From Tachypleus tridentatus (taxonomy: Eukaryota > Arthropoda > Merostomata > Xiphosura > Limulidae), in the NCBI RefSeq assembly GCF_004210375.1, contig NC_134837.1, positions 162,109,310 through 162,173,309 of the forward strand: a stretch of DNA of 64,000 nt. Reading direction: 5' to 3'. Shown one piece after another: positions 1 through 10,670 of this stretch (positions are counted from its first letter, which is position 1; each line of letters starts with the position of its first letter). Under the pieces are notes generated by a model that saw only the letters and a list, made by a program, of their open reading frames with translations, ran no database searches and was not told the origin of the DNA. Both the position numbers and the translations under genes were made by a program.

Positions 1-30
1 CCGCAGACATACGTTGAGCCACTGGGAGCC
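1..30 (-). mobile_element. SINE family B, fragment at the window edge
   Basis: The first 30 bases match the complement of the family-B head (CCGCAGACATAC, then CCACTGGGAGCC). The rest lies left of the window. Confidence 0.6.
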
Positions 31-863
31 TTTATTATATATATCTATTCCTTTACTCTTGGTTTTATTAGTGATTATTCAGAATACATTCTAATTTTTC
101 ATGTGCAATACTCTCATTTAGTTATTCTCGAATTCTTGCCTTTTGTATGCAGCTCTTGTAATAATCATACATCTAAGCAACTGTGCAAAACGTTGCATGA
201 GTGATTTTCCACAACATTTTGTGAAGTATTCTTAAAAGATTGTTAACCATCATCTAGCATTTGGTATAAAATGTTGTATGGTATTTAAAGCTGTTATATA
301 TCAGTATGCATGCAAATTGGATATAGTTGTACGAAAACACTGATAATACTATTGTGTATCAAAACTCCTTATGTATACATTTAAGTCCTAACCAACAAGT
401 GCTTAATTAGTAATTCATTGTAGGTTACTCTAAAGTATATTCCTTTGAGAAATTCAAAAGGCACAGTTCCATGAGACAAATATAACAATGCAACTTTGTT
501 ATTGTAATTGTGAGAAGATATTGGAAATCCTTTCCGTTATGTAGACATACATGATTTCTCTTTAAGTAAACAGTATTACTGTTATAATTCTTTTGTACGA
601 GAAACAATTTTACATTCTAATATTAGTCGAACGAACTTCTTTCACACCGATCTAAATGTTTCATGTGTAGAACAACATGAGTTTTGATCAACTAAATTTT
701 GTGAAAGGAAAGAATTGCAGTACCCAAGAAATGAACATAGCATTGATATCAAGAATGTTTTAAATAGAAGTAAACATTTTTAAATATCATGGGCTTTTAT
801 TATTACATATAAAATATTGATACTTCAAACTTACTGTTACTTGAACTTCACTCCGCTGAAGTA
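31..863. other. AT-rich stretch, nothing recognised
   Basis: Short open frames only, with no protein resemblance. Confidence 0.4.
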
Positions 864-917
864 GGCCCAGCATGGCCAGACGGTTAGGGCGCTCAACTCG
901 TAATCAAAAGACGAATG
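864..917 (+). mobile_element. SINE family A, head fragment
   Basis: Only the tRNA-like head (GGCCCAGCATGGCCAGACGG to CTCGTAATC) is present. Confidence 0.6.
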
Positions 918-1014
918 TAAATATACTTTAAGAGATATTTTGTACAACAACACAATAAAATTTAATAAAATGGTCTAACGTTAGGTCGTTGAATAACACT
1001 GTACGTTATTAATT

Positions 1015-1169
1015 GGGCCCGGCATGGTTAGATAGCTGGTGACGCTTAACTCGTAATTTGAATGTCTCAGGTTCGAATCCCTATTAGCCGATCGAGAGGT
1101 TCATTATTGGTAAAGAGTAAACCAAGGGTTGGCGGTGGTGGTGGTAACTCGCTGCCTTTCCTCTAGTGT
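1015..1169 (+). mobile_element. SINE family A, truncated
   Basis: A head with a B-box-like GGTTCGAATCC, then part of the body (GTTGGCGGTGG, GCTGCCTTTCCTCTAG), then abrupt joining to the next SINE head. The middle GCTCGCCC segment is missing. Confidence 0.8.
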
Positions 1170-1170
1170 T

Positions 1171-1409
1171 GGCCCTAGCATGGCCAAGTGTGTTAAGGCG
1201 TTTGATTCGTAATCCGAGGGTCGCGGGTTCGAATCCTGGTCGCACCAAACATGGTCGCCCTTTTAGCCGTGGGGGCGTTATAATGTGACGGTCAATCCCA
1301 CTATTCATTGGTAAAAGAGTAGCCGAAGAGTTGGCGGTGGGTAGTGATGACTACACTGCTAATTTAGGACGGCTAGCGCAGATAGCCTCTATTCGAAATT
1401 CAAAACAAA
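1171..1409 (+). mobile_element. SINE family A
   Basis: Near-complete copy with head GGCCCTAGCATGGCCAAGTG, B-box GGTTCGAATCC, central GTTGGCGGTGGG and the tail GAAATTCAAAACAAAC. It sits directly behind another truncated copy. Confidence 0.88.
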
Positions 1410-1413
1410 CTAA

Positions 1414-1490
1414 CCCTCTAGGCTTACACTGCTACATTTAGGGACGGCTAGCGCAGATAGCCCTCGTGTAGCTTTGCACGAAACTAAAAA
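1414..1490 (+). mobile_element. SINE family A, tail fragment
   Basis: Repeats only the 3' half: CCTCTAGGCTTACACTGC to GTAGCTTTGCACGAAACT. Three SINE pieces are thus lined up in the same direction. Confidence 0.8.
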
Positions 1491-1501
1491 GGAAAATCCA
1501 C

Positions 1502-3077
1502 TGAAGTATTCAAAAAATCTTTTTTTTTTAAAGACTATAACAGAACTAAGAATGTTTCAGAAATAGCTTATTACAAAAACAAAATATGAAAATAGTCTAC
1601 TTATTTCCTATGATTAGAAACCCGTTTTAAAACCTATATTCAGTACTGCGATAAACTAAAGAATCTAGATGTTATTATATATATAAAAACAACGCTGCAA
1701 CTAGATAGTAAAATCTTCAAGTTCTGATCATTGAAAGTCTATTATTCGTCAAAACAAACTTACTGAAGAACCAATGGAAAGTTTTGTAACAAAAAGTCAT
1801 AAGTCGTATTTTGTAAAATAATAACAACGCATATATAAATTAAAATTTTACTTTCTATGCGACGCTTCGGACAGTGTATACGTGTTACTGTTTGGGAAAG
1901 TTTCATTTCGAGATGTGTGCAAACCTACTTATTTATCTTAATTGTTTTTCGCACATAATGCAAAAAAATATTTGTTCCTAACATCAAACCCTCTGTACCA
2001 AAAAGGGACCCTTTGCCTTTGCATACACCTGCACGTTGCGCAAAATATAAGAAAATAGAGCGATATGGGTGAATCGGATTAACAATATAATCGTAGATCG
2101 CGAACTTCAGAAGGAGGGGAGTTGTTCCATCAGATTTCGCAAACTGGAAGAAAAGTATGAATTTTACGCAACTTTAACGTCTTGTTTTTCAATCCATTCA
2201 ACAAATGATCCAGAATGAGAGAATATCAACCATTGGATACATTTATATATTCAATAAGAATATAAATAGATTCCTTTAAGTGCATATTTTGAATTTTACG
2301 TTAATATGTAAACATAAAACGTGTGTTAAAATATATGTTAAACTATCGTATACATGAAATAAATAACTGTTATGTAAATCTGTTTTCTTTTGTAAGCCAA
2401 AAATCATTAAATTTAAGAAAAGAAAAAGAGATAGATGAAATTGGAACATGTAACAAATATGGGAACTGCTTCACAGTTAGAGTATCATTGCTGGACATTT
2501 GGTCCTTCTAGGCTGTTCTCAAACATCCAACCATTGGAAATATCAAAAGTGTAAACCAACCCTTTACTTTTAAGAAAATCGTAGATTCCTCAGTTACTAT
2601 TCTTAATTGGAGCCCAGCCTATGTCTTCCAAATCTTAAATTTTTGTCTGCTCGTCTTATAAATTATCTTCAGAATGAATGAATAACAGAGAAATCAGCAG
2701 CCGTCATTCTATAAATCTTCTGTATGATTTTATAAACATCAATAGAATCCCTACTTACTCTCTTTTTTCATTTCTCAAGAATAAATAAGAGATCATCACA
2801 TATTCCTATAAAATAATTAACCATTCCAACCATGGAACCATCTCTTAACTTATCTCTGAACCATTTAACTTGGTAAAGAGATCAAAACTACACATATTAT
2901 TCTAAGTGTGGCCTAACTTACGATTTTTAATCATATAATTACGTGTAACTTTATTTCCCTTAATTCTGAGATAATTATCCATTTTGAATAATGATTGGTA
3001 CATATAAAACATGTTCTAAAACTAAGTTAGCTTTTCTACTTAACAGGACTCTACTTCGATGGTATGGTATGACTTAT
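1502..3077. other. AT-rich non-coding stretch
   Basis: No SINE, transposase or conserved protein text recognised. The part nearest the LINE RT fragment (about 2.6-3.0 kb) may be the LINE's decayed 3' continuation, but I could not read it. Confidence 0.4.
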
Positions 3078-3367
3078 CTACCAGCATGACAAGATTTCTT
3101 TCTTCAGTCCTTCTGTCAAGTTAATTTCATTTGTACACAGAACGTGATTCAAAGTGTAATAATCCAAATGCACTATATTGTACTTACTACAATTAAACAC
3201 AACTTGCCAGATACTTGTACAAATAACCGATTGATTAAAGTCATTCTGTAGTTCTTCAGTATCCTCAAAACAACTAGAAATACCCAAGTGTTTAATGTCT
3301 TCACTAAACTTAACTAGTTATGCCCGAATTAATATCATGTGAGTAATATAATTTGAGGATTTTATTT
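3078..3367 (-). pseudogene. LINE reverse-transcriptase fragment (CR1/jockey-like)
   Basis: The minus strand reads DINSGITSLVKFSEDIKHLG, then EDTEELQNDFNQ and WQVVFNCSKYNIVHL. This aligns by eye with the NDIDSGI, KFADDTKL, LQNDL and WQM-FN-SKC-V-H-G run that is common in non-LTR retrotransposon RTs of the CR1/L2/jockey type. The catalytic FADD has become FSED. Weak similarity seems to continue on the far side of a family-B SINE (RMSQKIRNSYRYLLGK-like text around 3620-3700). No 3' end or target duplication could be placed. Confidence 0.6.
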
Positions 3368-3380
3368 AATTTCAAATAAG

Positions 3381-3500
3381 TGTGTGTATTTTCTTAAAGC
3401 AAAGCCACATCAGGCTATCTGCTGAGTCCACCGAAGGGACTTGAACCCCTGATTTTAGCGTTGTAAATCCGGAGACATACCGCTGTACTAGCGGGGGGAC
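3381..3500 (-). mobile_element. SINE, family B, inserted in the LINE fragment
   Basis: Flanked by an exact 13-bp duplication, AATTTCAAATAAG, at 3368-3380 and 3501-3513. It shows the family-B head complement (CCGCTGTACTAGCGGGGGGA) and a shortened tail. It interrupts the minus-strand LINE RT text, so it is younger than that fragment. Confidence 0.92.
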
Positions 3501-4231
3501 AATTTCAAATAAGAAAGAGTGAAAACCCAAGCAGTAATGGAATCTTCACTAGTAACAAGAGTTGCGTTCAACTGGCCTCGATTAATAACTACCTTTTCTT
3601 TCTATCATCAAACCATTTTCGAATCCATTAACCAGTTTTCCCCAACAAGTACCGATACGAGTTCCTAATCTTTTGTGACATCCTATCAAGTAAATTTTGA
3701 AAGTTAAATACACCGAGTTAACGCCCTTCAGTTCGTCCAGATAACAACTGGTGTTCTCAAAATCATCAACTTGTACCTACTGCGTCTTCATATCGATTAG
3801 CATTTAATTTCCATTTGTTACTTTTCATATCCATTTATAGATTCTCTAATTGTATATTATATATTTTTATCTATTTTTTCAGTTATTCTTAAACTTAACG
3901 TTGCAGTATAAATGTTCCAATTTCCTCTTACCTATATTAATTTTAATCTGACTTTTTAACAAATTTTGTTTATCATAGAACAAATATTTTCGAAAAATTC
4001 GACACATGTAAGTCATTCATCACTTTCGCTATTTTCACAAGATTATAAAACGCATCCTTTTTCCTGACAACTTCCCCAATCTGAAAGCGTAAAAATAAAC
4101 CGTGGAAGTTTTTTAAAACATATATTATCAGACATTCATCATTTATTACAAACACAGTACTGGATGTTTCATATTATATCCGTTTCATATATTTATATAG
4201 ATAATAAATATACAAGTATAAAAACTATTTT

Positions 4232-4486
4232 AAAGAAGAAGTAACCGAAGGGATGGATAATATCAATCCTTCAAATATAATGCAAAGAGGATAGTAAAGA
4301 TGACATCTCCATCATATAATTGCACAAACACACAGTGTAGTAGAATGTTAACAGACAAAACTGGAATACATTAAACTCAGTTGTGATTTAATAATTATAT
4401 ATGTATTGGTATATGTTAATTTTTGTTGTCCTATTGTATAGATGAAGGATTGGTATTAGCCATCCTTTCGTTTACTTTCTTCTTTG
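4232..4486. mobile_element. MITE-like fold-back element
   Basis: About 40 bp at the left (AAGAAGAAGTAACCGAAGGG onward to CAATCCTTC, 4232-4271) is repeated in inverted form at 4444-4486 with roughly five mismatches. The 172-bp middle is AT-rich and non-coding. Size and layout fit a miniature inverted-repeat element; no matching transposase is visible and I could not settle a target duplication. Confidence 0.65.
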
Positions 4487-4884
4487 GACTTTTTCTTTAC
4501 TTGTTTGCTTGTTGTTTTCCAATTCAGTGTTTCAGTAGACATAGAAAGGTTGCATTCATAATAAATTTGTAAATAAGGTAAAGTTATAATTGTAATATTT
4601 ATTTTTATCTATCACTGACTGGTCATGCCTATTTCATCCTTAAGGTCTTTAAAGAAACACCAAATTTCTGAAAAAAAAAACAACTAACTTCAAGATGTAA
4701 CGATAACATCGTTTGCAGTAGAATTTTTATGATTTTTTTTGTAGTTACAACTAATTATTCATAATACTTCGGGGATACTTTTAAGGGGATACTTCGTTTA
4801 AAAATATGTCACCTAAATGAAATTGGTTGACACCAATATTTTGGTTTTTCAGTTATCGCGTGACTAAAAAAAAAGCAGAAGAAG

Positions 4885-5132
4885 GTTTTTTTTAATTTCG
4901 CGCAAAGCTACTCGAGGGCTATCTGCGCTAGCCGTCCCTAATTTTGCAGTGTAAGGCTAGAGGGAAGGCAGCTAGTCATTCTCACCCACCGCCAATTCTT
5001 GGGCTACTCTTTTACCAACGAATAGTGGGATTGACCGTCACATTATAAAGTCCCAACGGCTGGGAGGGCGAGCATGTTTGGTGCGACCGGGATTCAAACC
5101 CGCGACCCTCGGATTACGAATCGAACGCCTAA
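4885..5132 (-). mobile_element. SINE family A
   Basis: Good body match and B-box complement, but the first ~25 bp of the tRNA-like head are missing after CGAACGCCTAA. Confidence 0.88.
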
Positions 5133-5636
5133 GCAAAAGAAGGAAGAACAAGAAATTCAAAATGTTTGTTATTATATTTACAAACATTCCTAAAACGTAT
5201 GACTCAGACATGACATACACATTGTTATAAGAACAAACACTGTAAAGTTCTGATGACCTATTGAGGAGATTTTTAAAATACGATTTCGATTAACAATCTG
5301 AGCCATTCCTACATAGACAATGCTGCCCCCTGACTCATACAAAAATAATTTTTATTGTAAATGTTATAATTAAAATACTGGAAATCAGTAATATAAATTA
5401 TGTAAAGTATGCTGTGGATTTTACATAGAAAATTTGTACCTAAATAATCATATACATATCAGAAGATATTCTGATTAAAGTAATCATTTGTCTGACTGAA
5501 CAAAAGTCAAAAGGATTTCTAAATAGTTTTTCTAATATACAAACTCGGAAATAGACCTATGTCAATACAATATGTAAACTCCTTTATTATGCAAGAATTC
5601 AACAAAATGTCTCAAATACTGTTAATCGATATAAAT

Positions 5637-5882
5637 TTGTTTGTTTGCTTTGTATTTCGCGCAAAGCTACACGGAGGCTAGGGAGACTAGAGAGAAGGCA
5701 GCTAGTCATCACCACCCACTGCCAACATTTGGGCTACTCTTTCACCGACGAATCGTGGGATTGACCATAACATTAGAACGCCCACACGGCTAAAACTGTG
5801 AGCATGTTTGGTGTGATGCGAATTCGAGTCTGCGACCCTCAGATTACTAGTCGAGCCCCTTAACCACCTGACAATGCCGAGT
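5637..5882 (-). mobile_element. SINE family A with small internal deletion
   Basis: Head and tail present. About 35 bp covering the ATCTGCGCTAGCCGTCCC segment are deleted. Confidence 0.85.
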
Positions 5883-6006
5883 CTTATCGATATAAGAAAA
5901 ATCACATAAACTAATCTAGTTATTCTAATTACTTAAGTTCCAAAATACAGCGAATTATATCAATTGGTTAATTGTTTGTGAATAAGGGTACTTTTTTATA
6001 ATGAAG

Positions 6007-6115
6007 TCCCCTAGCGAGACAGCGGTAAATTTTCGGGTTTACAAAGTTACTATTATGAGTTCTATTCTCCTCGTTAGACACAGGTGATAGACCAGTGTGG
6101 CTTTTATTTTAAAAA
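6007..6115 (+). mobile_element. SINE family B, old degenerate copy
   Basis: Head-like TCCCCTAGCGAGACAGCGGT and a CGTTAGACACAGGTGATAGA body, far from the family consensus. Confidence 0.4.
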
Positions 6116-6253
6116 CAAGCACGTATAATTACATTGTATGTAATAAATATATGGCTATGCTCGAAATTAGGAGAGAAATAAAGTATAGGTTGCACACGTC
6201 CGAAATAGGAAACAGAAAGAGAAAGTTTTGTAATCTAAGTCCATAAAATTTGC

Positions 6254-6398
6254 ACATTTGTTTGTTTGTTTGGTTATTTATTTGGAATTAAACACAAAGC
6301 TACACAGAAGATTATCTGTGCTCTGCCCATCTCGGGTATCGAAACCTGGTTTTTAGTGGTGTGAGTCTGCATACATACCGCTGTGCCACTGGGGGGGC
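6254..6398 (-). mobile_element. SINE family B
   Basis: Flanked by the exact duplication AAAATTTGC (6245-6253 and 6399-6407). It carries a (TTTG)n tail complement, AAACACAAAGCTACACA, CTGTGCTCTGCCCA and the CCGCTGTGCCACTGGGGGG head complement. Confidence 0.92.
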
Positions 6399-6769
6399 AA
6401 AATTTGCCGAAGCTTATGCTGGACAGTAAGTTATTTGTTGATTTCCAACAAAATCATTTCATGTTTTTTAAAAATAATTCGAACAATGCGAAATAAAAAT
6501 ATTCTTCGTCGTAACAACTGTTTTTATTTTCATTACTAGGTGTTTTTTTAATCACAAACTGTAAGTTTTCTGATAAACTAGGAGTTAGATTCCAACAGAA
6601 AAATATGTATACGTTCATTATTACACACACAAATGTTTACAGGCAGACAGGAAAGAATAAAAAAACTGTTTACTGACATGCGTATGTGCGTCTAAACGTA
6701 TGTATAGCTTGTTGATTAAACACATAATTGGTTACTTTATGTCCTAGCAGGTTCTGAACATGGGGTAAA

Positions 6770-7150
6770 TGCTAGTTTGGACAAGTTAAGGTGGTGAATG
6801 TCTGCGGGTGGGCTGGCCCCGAGCTAGATGAATGGTCACTTGGGCTGAACTTGACATTACAGTGCCGAGAGGTTGGGTGGACCATTTTGATATATCGGGC
6901 GCCTTTCGACTCTAGCTTTTAACAAAATAATGAAAGAATAATTTCCATGTTATCGAACACCATCTTCAAACTAAGCAGCACATTTTGTTAGTCAAACAAA
7001 GCAACGCGCCTTATTCAACCTAAGAATAATCGAGAAAAAGAACCACCTCCCTTGCTCACATCATGGGGCTTAGTTAGGCTTAACCATCTGCAGGCCGAGT
7101 ATCGAGCGCATGTGTCACGCTGTGAAATAGCTCGTGAGGCGGACGTGCAA
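6770..7150. other. Block of higher GC content, unassigned
   Basis: Contains GC-richer runs such as GCGGGTGGGCTGGCCCCGAG and CTGCAGGCCGAGTATCGAGC in an otherwise AT-rich area. No ORF or RNA family recognised. Confidence 0.3.
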
Positions 7151-8199
7151 GAAACATGGTTTTAAGGTAGACAGATTCAACTTATTTAACTCATTCCCCT
7201 GCAGCTCTGGCGTGGTACATTTAATTTTCTAATCCATCAAGAACGGAAATTTTTGACTGGGCTTTTCTGTTCACTTGTTGATTAAATTTGCTTTACTTCA
7301 TGCTTGGTAATTTCATCCAAGTTCTCGTACACAAGTCAAAAACGATGAGCGGCCATTTCTACATCTTCTCAAATGATAAATTATAGGTGTTGTGTTGACA
7401 ACTTGTTATCTTGGGGCCGCCCACGTTGTTTTGTCCCTCTCTAGTGGTCATTTCCAGGATACATTTAAACCCCTCAGAATTATCTAAACTTCACATTTAT
7501 CTCTCTGGTTTTATTTTGTTTTCAAAATAATAAAGTAGAAACCAGCATGATAGATTTTTTTGAACAAATATGTAATATTAAACCATAGTTTTATATATAT
7601 ATATAGTTGATATAAACAGTCATTGTTGCTATCACAATCTAGTTTAAAGGAACATTATTTAAATTCTAAATTATGTAGCTATAATGCTTGTAAGTCAACT
7701 TTGTGCTTACTGCTGATCACATAATATGTTTACTTGTTTTATAGAAGGATTTTCATAAGATAAAAATTGGTTCCCTGAAATGTTATTTTAAAAAATCAGA
7801 ACTAAATATGCCACAGAAGTTTGTTAAAAACTGGACTGAAAAATTATTTGTTTTATAAAGCAGATGTGTGTTTTCTTGATATCATCTACTCTACTCTCTT
7901 GAAGTACACGTTCCTGTTTCTTGACGTTTTAGTTCATAAACCAATGGCTCAACAAAAAGCTTGAAGGCTTATAACTCTAAGACTCGAGACTTGATACCAC
8001 TGATGAACACCGAAATTTTGCTATATTTGCTTCGGATATTTCCACAACGTTACTATCTGAATTAACTGCCCCAATTCTGAGCTGATGGGCTACGGAAAAC
8101 ATACCACCAACCCTTGGACAATTCTAATCGAACAGTAGAATTTATGCGACACTTTTATAAGATAATTACAAACCCAAGGGCTAAGATATATTTTTATTT
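7151..8199. other. AT-rich stretch with one possible old family-B SINE
   Basis: Around 7941-8045 a CAATGGCTCAACAAAAAGC to GATACCACTGATGAACACC run loosely follows the family-B order. Otherwise nothing recognised. Confidence 0.3.
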
Positions 8200-8274
8200 T
8201 GAGGCAACGGGATGCAAACCATGCAATCTCAATTCCACAGTCAAGCGTATTAACCAAAATACCACGCCTGGCCC
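8200..8274 (-). mobile_element. SINE family A-like head fragment
   Basis: Degenerate complement of the tRNA-like head ending ACCACGCCTGGCCC. Confidence 0.4.
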
Positions 8275-8432
8275 ACACACGCAGACAAAGTGGAAAATAC
8301 CAACATATTCCGAAAAGTCCGTAATTTGTTCGTTGAGTTATAGAAATAATGCATATTATGATGCATTTAAATCAACTTTGTGCTGCTACTATTCACATGA
8401 TTTGTTTTATTTTCCACTTACAATAAATAAAG

Positions 8433-8482
8433 TAATTACGGATTACGAGTTGAGTACCTTAACCACCTGGCCATGCTGGGCC
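8433..8482 (-). mobile_element. SINE family A, head fragment
   Basis: Clear complement of the head: GGATTACGAGTTGAGTACC to CCATGCTGGGCC; body and tail absent. Confidence 0.75.
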
Positions 8483-9261
8483 GTTAATAGTGAAAAAAGT
8501 AAAGTTTATCGTCAATGTATAGAAACTTTCTGCTCGATATGTTATATTACGTGACAGAGAACACATTAGGATTATCAAGCGGTAAATAAGCTAGTATTTT
8601 TATTTGCTTTTTTCGGTATCATTAAAGCTAAAAATATCTTAAGTCACGATTAAAAACATAAGCACAGTAACTCTTCGACATGTTGTAAGTGTTGGGTGCA
8701 TTATTTGCGATTCTAAGCTCGAAACTATTCCACATCCACTGAAACTTTAAATTTATCCTTACAATTTATCACCAATTATATTACACCCTTATAGCACATT
8801 TCCACACAGAAGAAAACAGAAATTGTTTGTTTTTGGAACCAATTAATGTCGTAAGGTATATAAGCTTTCAAAGATACAAAGTTTGTAACGAGATTACAGA
8901 TATATTTATGGCACCGCCTGGTGACCAAAGCATAAATTAATGACTCTGAAAACGAAATAAAATGTTTAATGAACATGCCGATAGATATTACATACTCTAT
9001 AGATAAATAAATTACAGTTTTTGTTAATTAAGAATATTCAAACATGATCTGAGAAATGTTAAGATGTCCCATCTAACATTTCAATATGCTCTAGATATTA
9101 AATTGGGTAATATAGAATAATATATTAAAATGGCTTACAAAACATAGCATATCAACATCACTCGTATAAGATAAGAATGAAAATGCGTACTACAAGGTTA
9201 CCTTTATACTGGCTGTTATTAGATTGATAACTACTGACGAAATCGAAATATTTGATATTGT
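8483..9261. other. AT-rich stretch, nothing recognised
   Basis: No repeat or protein text identified. Confidence 0.4.
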
Positions 9262-9274
9262 TTGTTATTTTAAT

Positions 9275-9556
9275 TTTTTGTTTGTTTGTTTTGGAATTTC
9301 GCACAAAGCTACTCAAGGACTATATGTGCTAGCCGTCCCTAATTTAGCAGTGTAAGACTAGAGGGAAGGTAGCTAGTCATCACCACCCACCGCCAACTCT
9401 TGGGCTACTCTTTTACCAACGAATAGTGGGATTGACCGTCACATTATAACGCCCCCACGGCTGGGAGGGCGAGCATGTTTGGCGCGATGCGGGCGCGAAC
9501 CCGCGACCCTCGGATTACGAGTCGCACGCCTTACGCGCTAGGCCATGCCAGGCCCC
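9275..9556 (-). mobile_element. SINE family A, full length
   Basis: Exact 13-bp target duplication TTGTTATTTTAAT at 9262-9274 and 9557-9569. Head, central body and (CAAA)n tail are all present. It is one of the best reference copies in the window. Confidence 0.95.
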
Positions 9557-9660
9557 TTGTTATTTTAATACATGTGTATACAACATGTATTTCACATAGC
9601 GACACATAAATGTGCGATTATCTAATAAATTTTACACAATACTTCTAATCACTATATGTG

Positions 9661-9785
9661 CTCCCCCCAAGTGGTATAGCGATATGTTTGCGGACTTACA
9701 CTGCTAGAATCCGGGTTTCGATACCCCTGGTGGGCAGAGCACAGATAGCCCATTGTACCTTCGTGCTTAACTTCAAATAAACACC
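9661..9785 (+). mobile_element. SINE family B, full length
   Basis: Exact 11-bp duplication CACTATATGTG at 9650-9660 and 9786-9796. Reads CTCCCCCCAAGTGGTATAGC, GTTTCGATACCCCTGG, GGGCAGAGCACAGATAGCCC and ends GTGCTTAACTTCAAATAAAC. Confidence 0.95.
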
Positions 9786-9843
9786 CACTATATGTGATTG
9801 TGTAATACGTTCAAAGAATGCTGCTAAAAGATTGTAGCTACTC

Positions 9844-10124
9844 ATTTGTTTGTTGTTTTTGAATTTTGTGCAAAGCTACACAAGGACTATCTGCACTACT
9901 CGTCTCTAATTTAACAGTGTAAGACTAGAATGAAAGGCAGCTAGTCATCACCACCCACCGCCAACTCTTGGGCTACTCTTTTACCAACGAATAGTGGGAT
10001 TGGCCGTCACATTAAAACGCCCCCACGGCTGAAATGGCGAGCATGTTTCGTATGACGGGGATTCTAACTCGCGACCCTCAGATTACGAGTCGAATTCCTT
10101 AACCCACCTGGCCATGCTGGGTCA
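9844..10124 (-). mobile_element. SINE family A, full length
   Basis: Flanked by TGTAGCTACTC at 9833-9843 and 10125-10135. Complete from the (TTTG)n tail complement to the CATGCTGGGT head complement. Confidence 0.94.
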
Positions 10125-10282
10125 TGTAGCTACTCCTACTTTATGTTGTATTATAAAACAAACATTGAGGCAAAGATACGAAAGTTAAAGTATCAATTCA
10201 GAAGAAGTAATATAAATAAGATTCTGTTTTCTGTGGTAGTAAATATTGTGTTCTATGATTTCTAACATACATTTTAGTAGGT

Positions 10283-10375
10283 CTGAAGGCTTATAACATT
10301 AAAAACCGACTTTCAATATCTGTGATGATAGTTCATTGTGTCGCTTTGTGCTTAGCTACAAATAAACAAACTGTC
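10283..10375 (+). mobile_element. SINE family B, degenerate
   Basis: Retains GAAGGCTTATAACATTAAAA and the tail GTCGCTTTGTGCTTAGCTAC with CAAATAAACAAAC. Confidence 0.5.
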
Positions 10376-10398
10376 GCGCATTCAAATATGAATATTGC

Positions 10399-10670
10399 TT
10401 TATTTTGAATTTCGTGCAAAGCTACACGAGGGCTATCTGAGATAGTCGTCCCTAATTTAGCAGTGTAAGATTGCAGGGAAGCAACTAGTCATCACCACCC
10501 ACCGCCAAATCTTAAGCTACTCTTTTAACAACGAATAGCGGGATTGATCGTTACATTATAACGCCCCCAAGGCTGAAAGGGCGAGCGTGTTTTTTTTGTG
10601 TAGCAGGGATTTGAACCCGCAACCCTCAGATTGAGAGTCGAGTTCCCTAATTACCTGACCATGCTGGGCC
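10399..10670 (-). mobile_element. SINE family A
   Basis: Near full length with a T-run insertion near 10590. The head complement ends CATGCTGGGCC. No clear target duplication. Confidence 0.9.

Noticed and set aside
4232..4486. Foldback as a microRNA precursor
   Set aside because: The loop is 172 bp, far longer than in animal miRNA precursors; a MITE fits better.
8114..8554. 146-residue plus-strand frame as a gene
   Set aside because: It crosses two SINE head fragments and matches no protein family I know.
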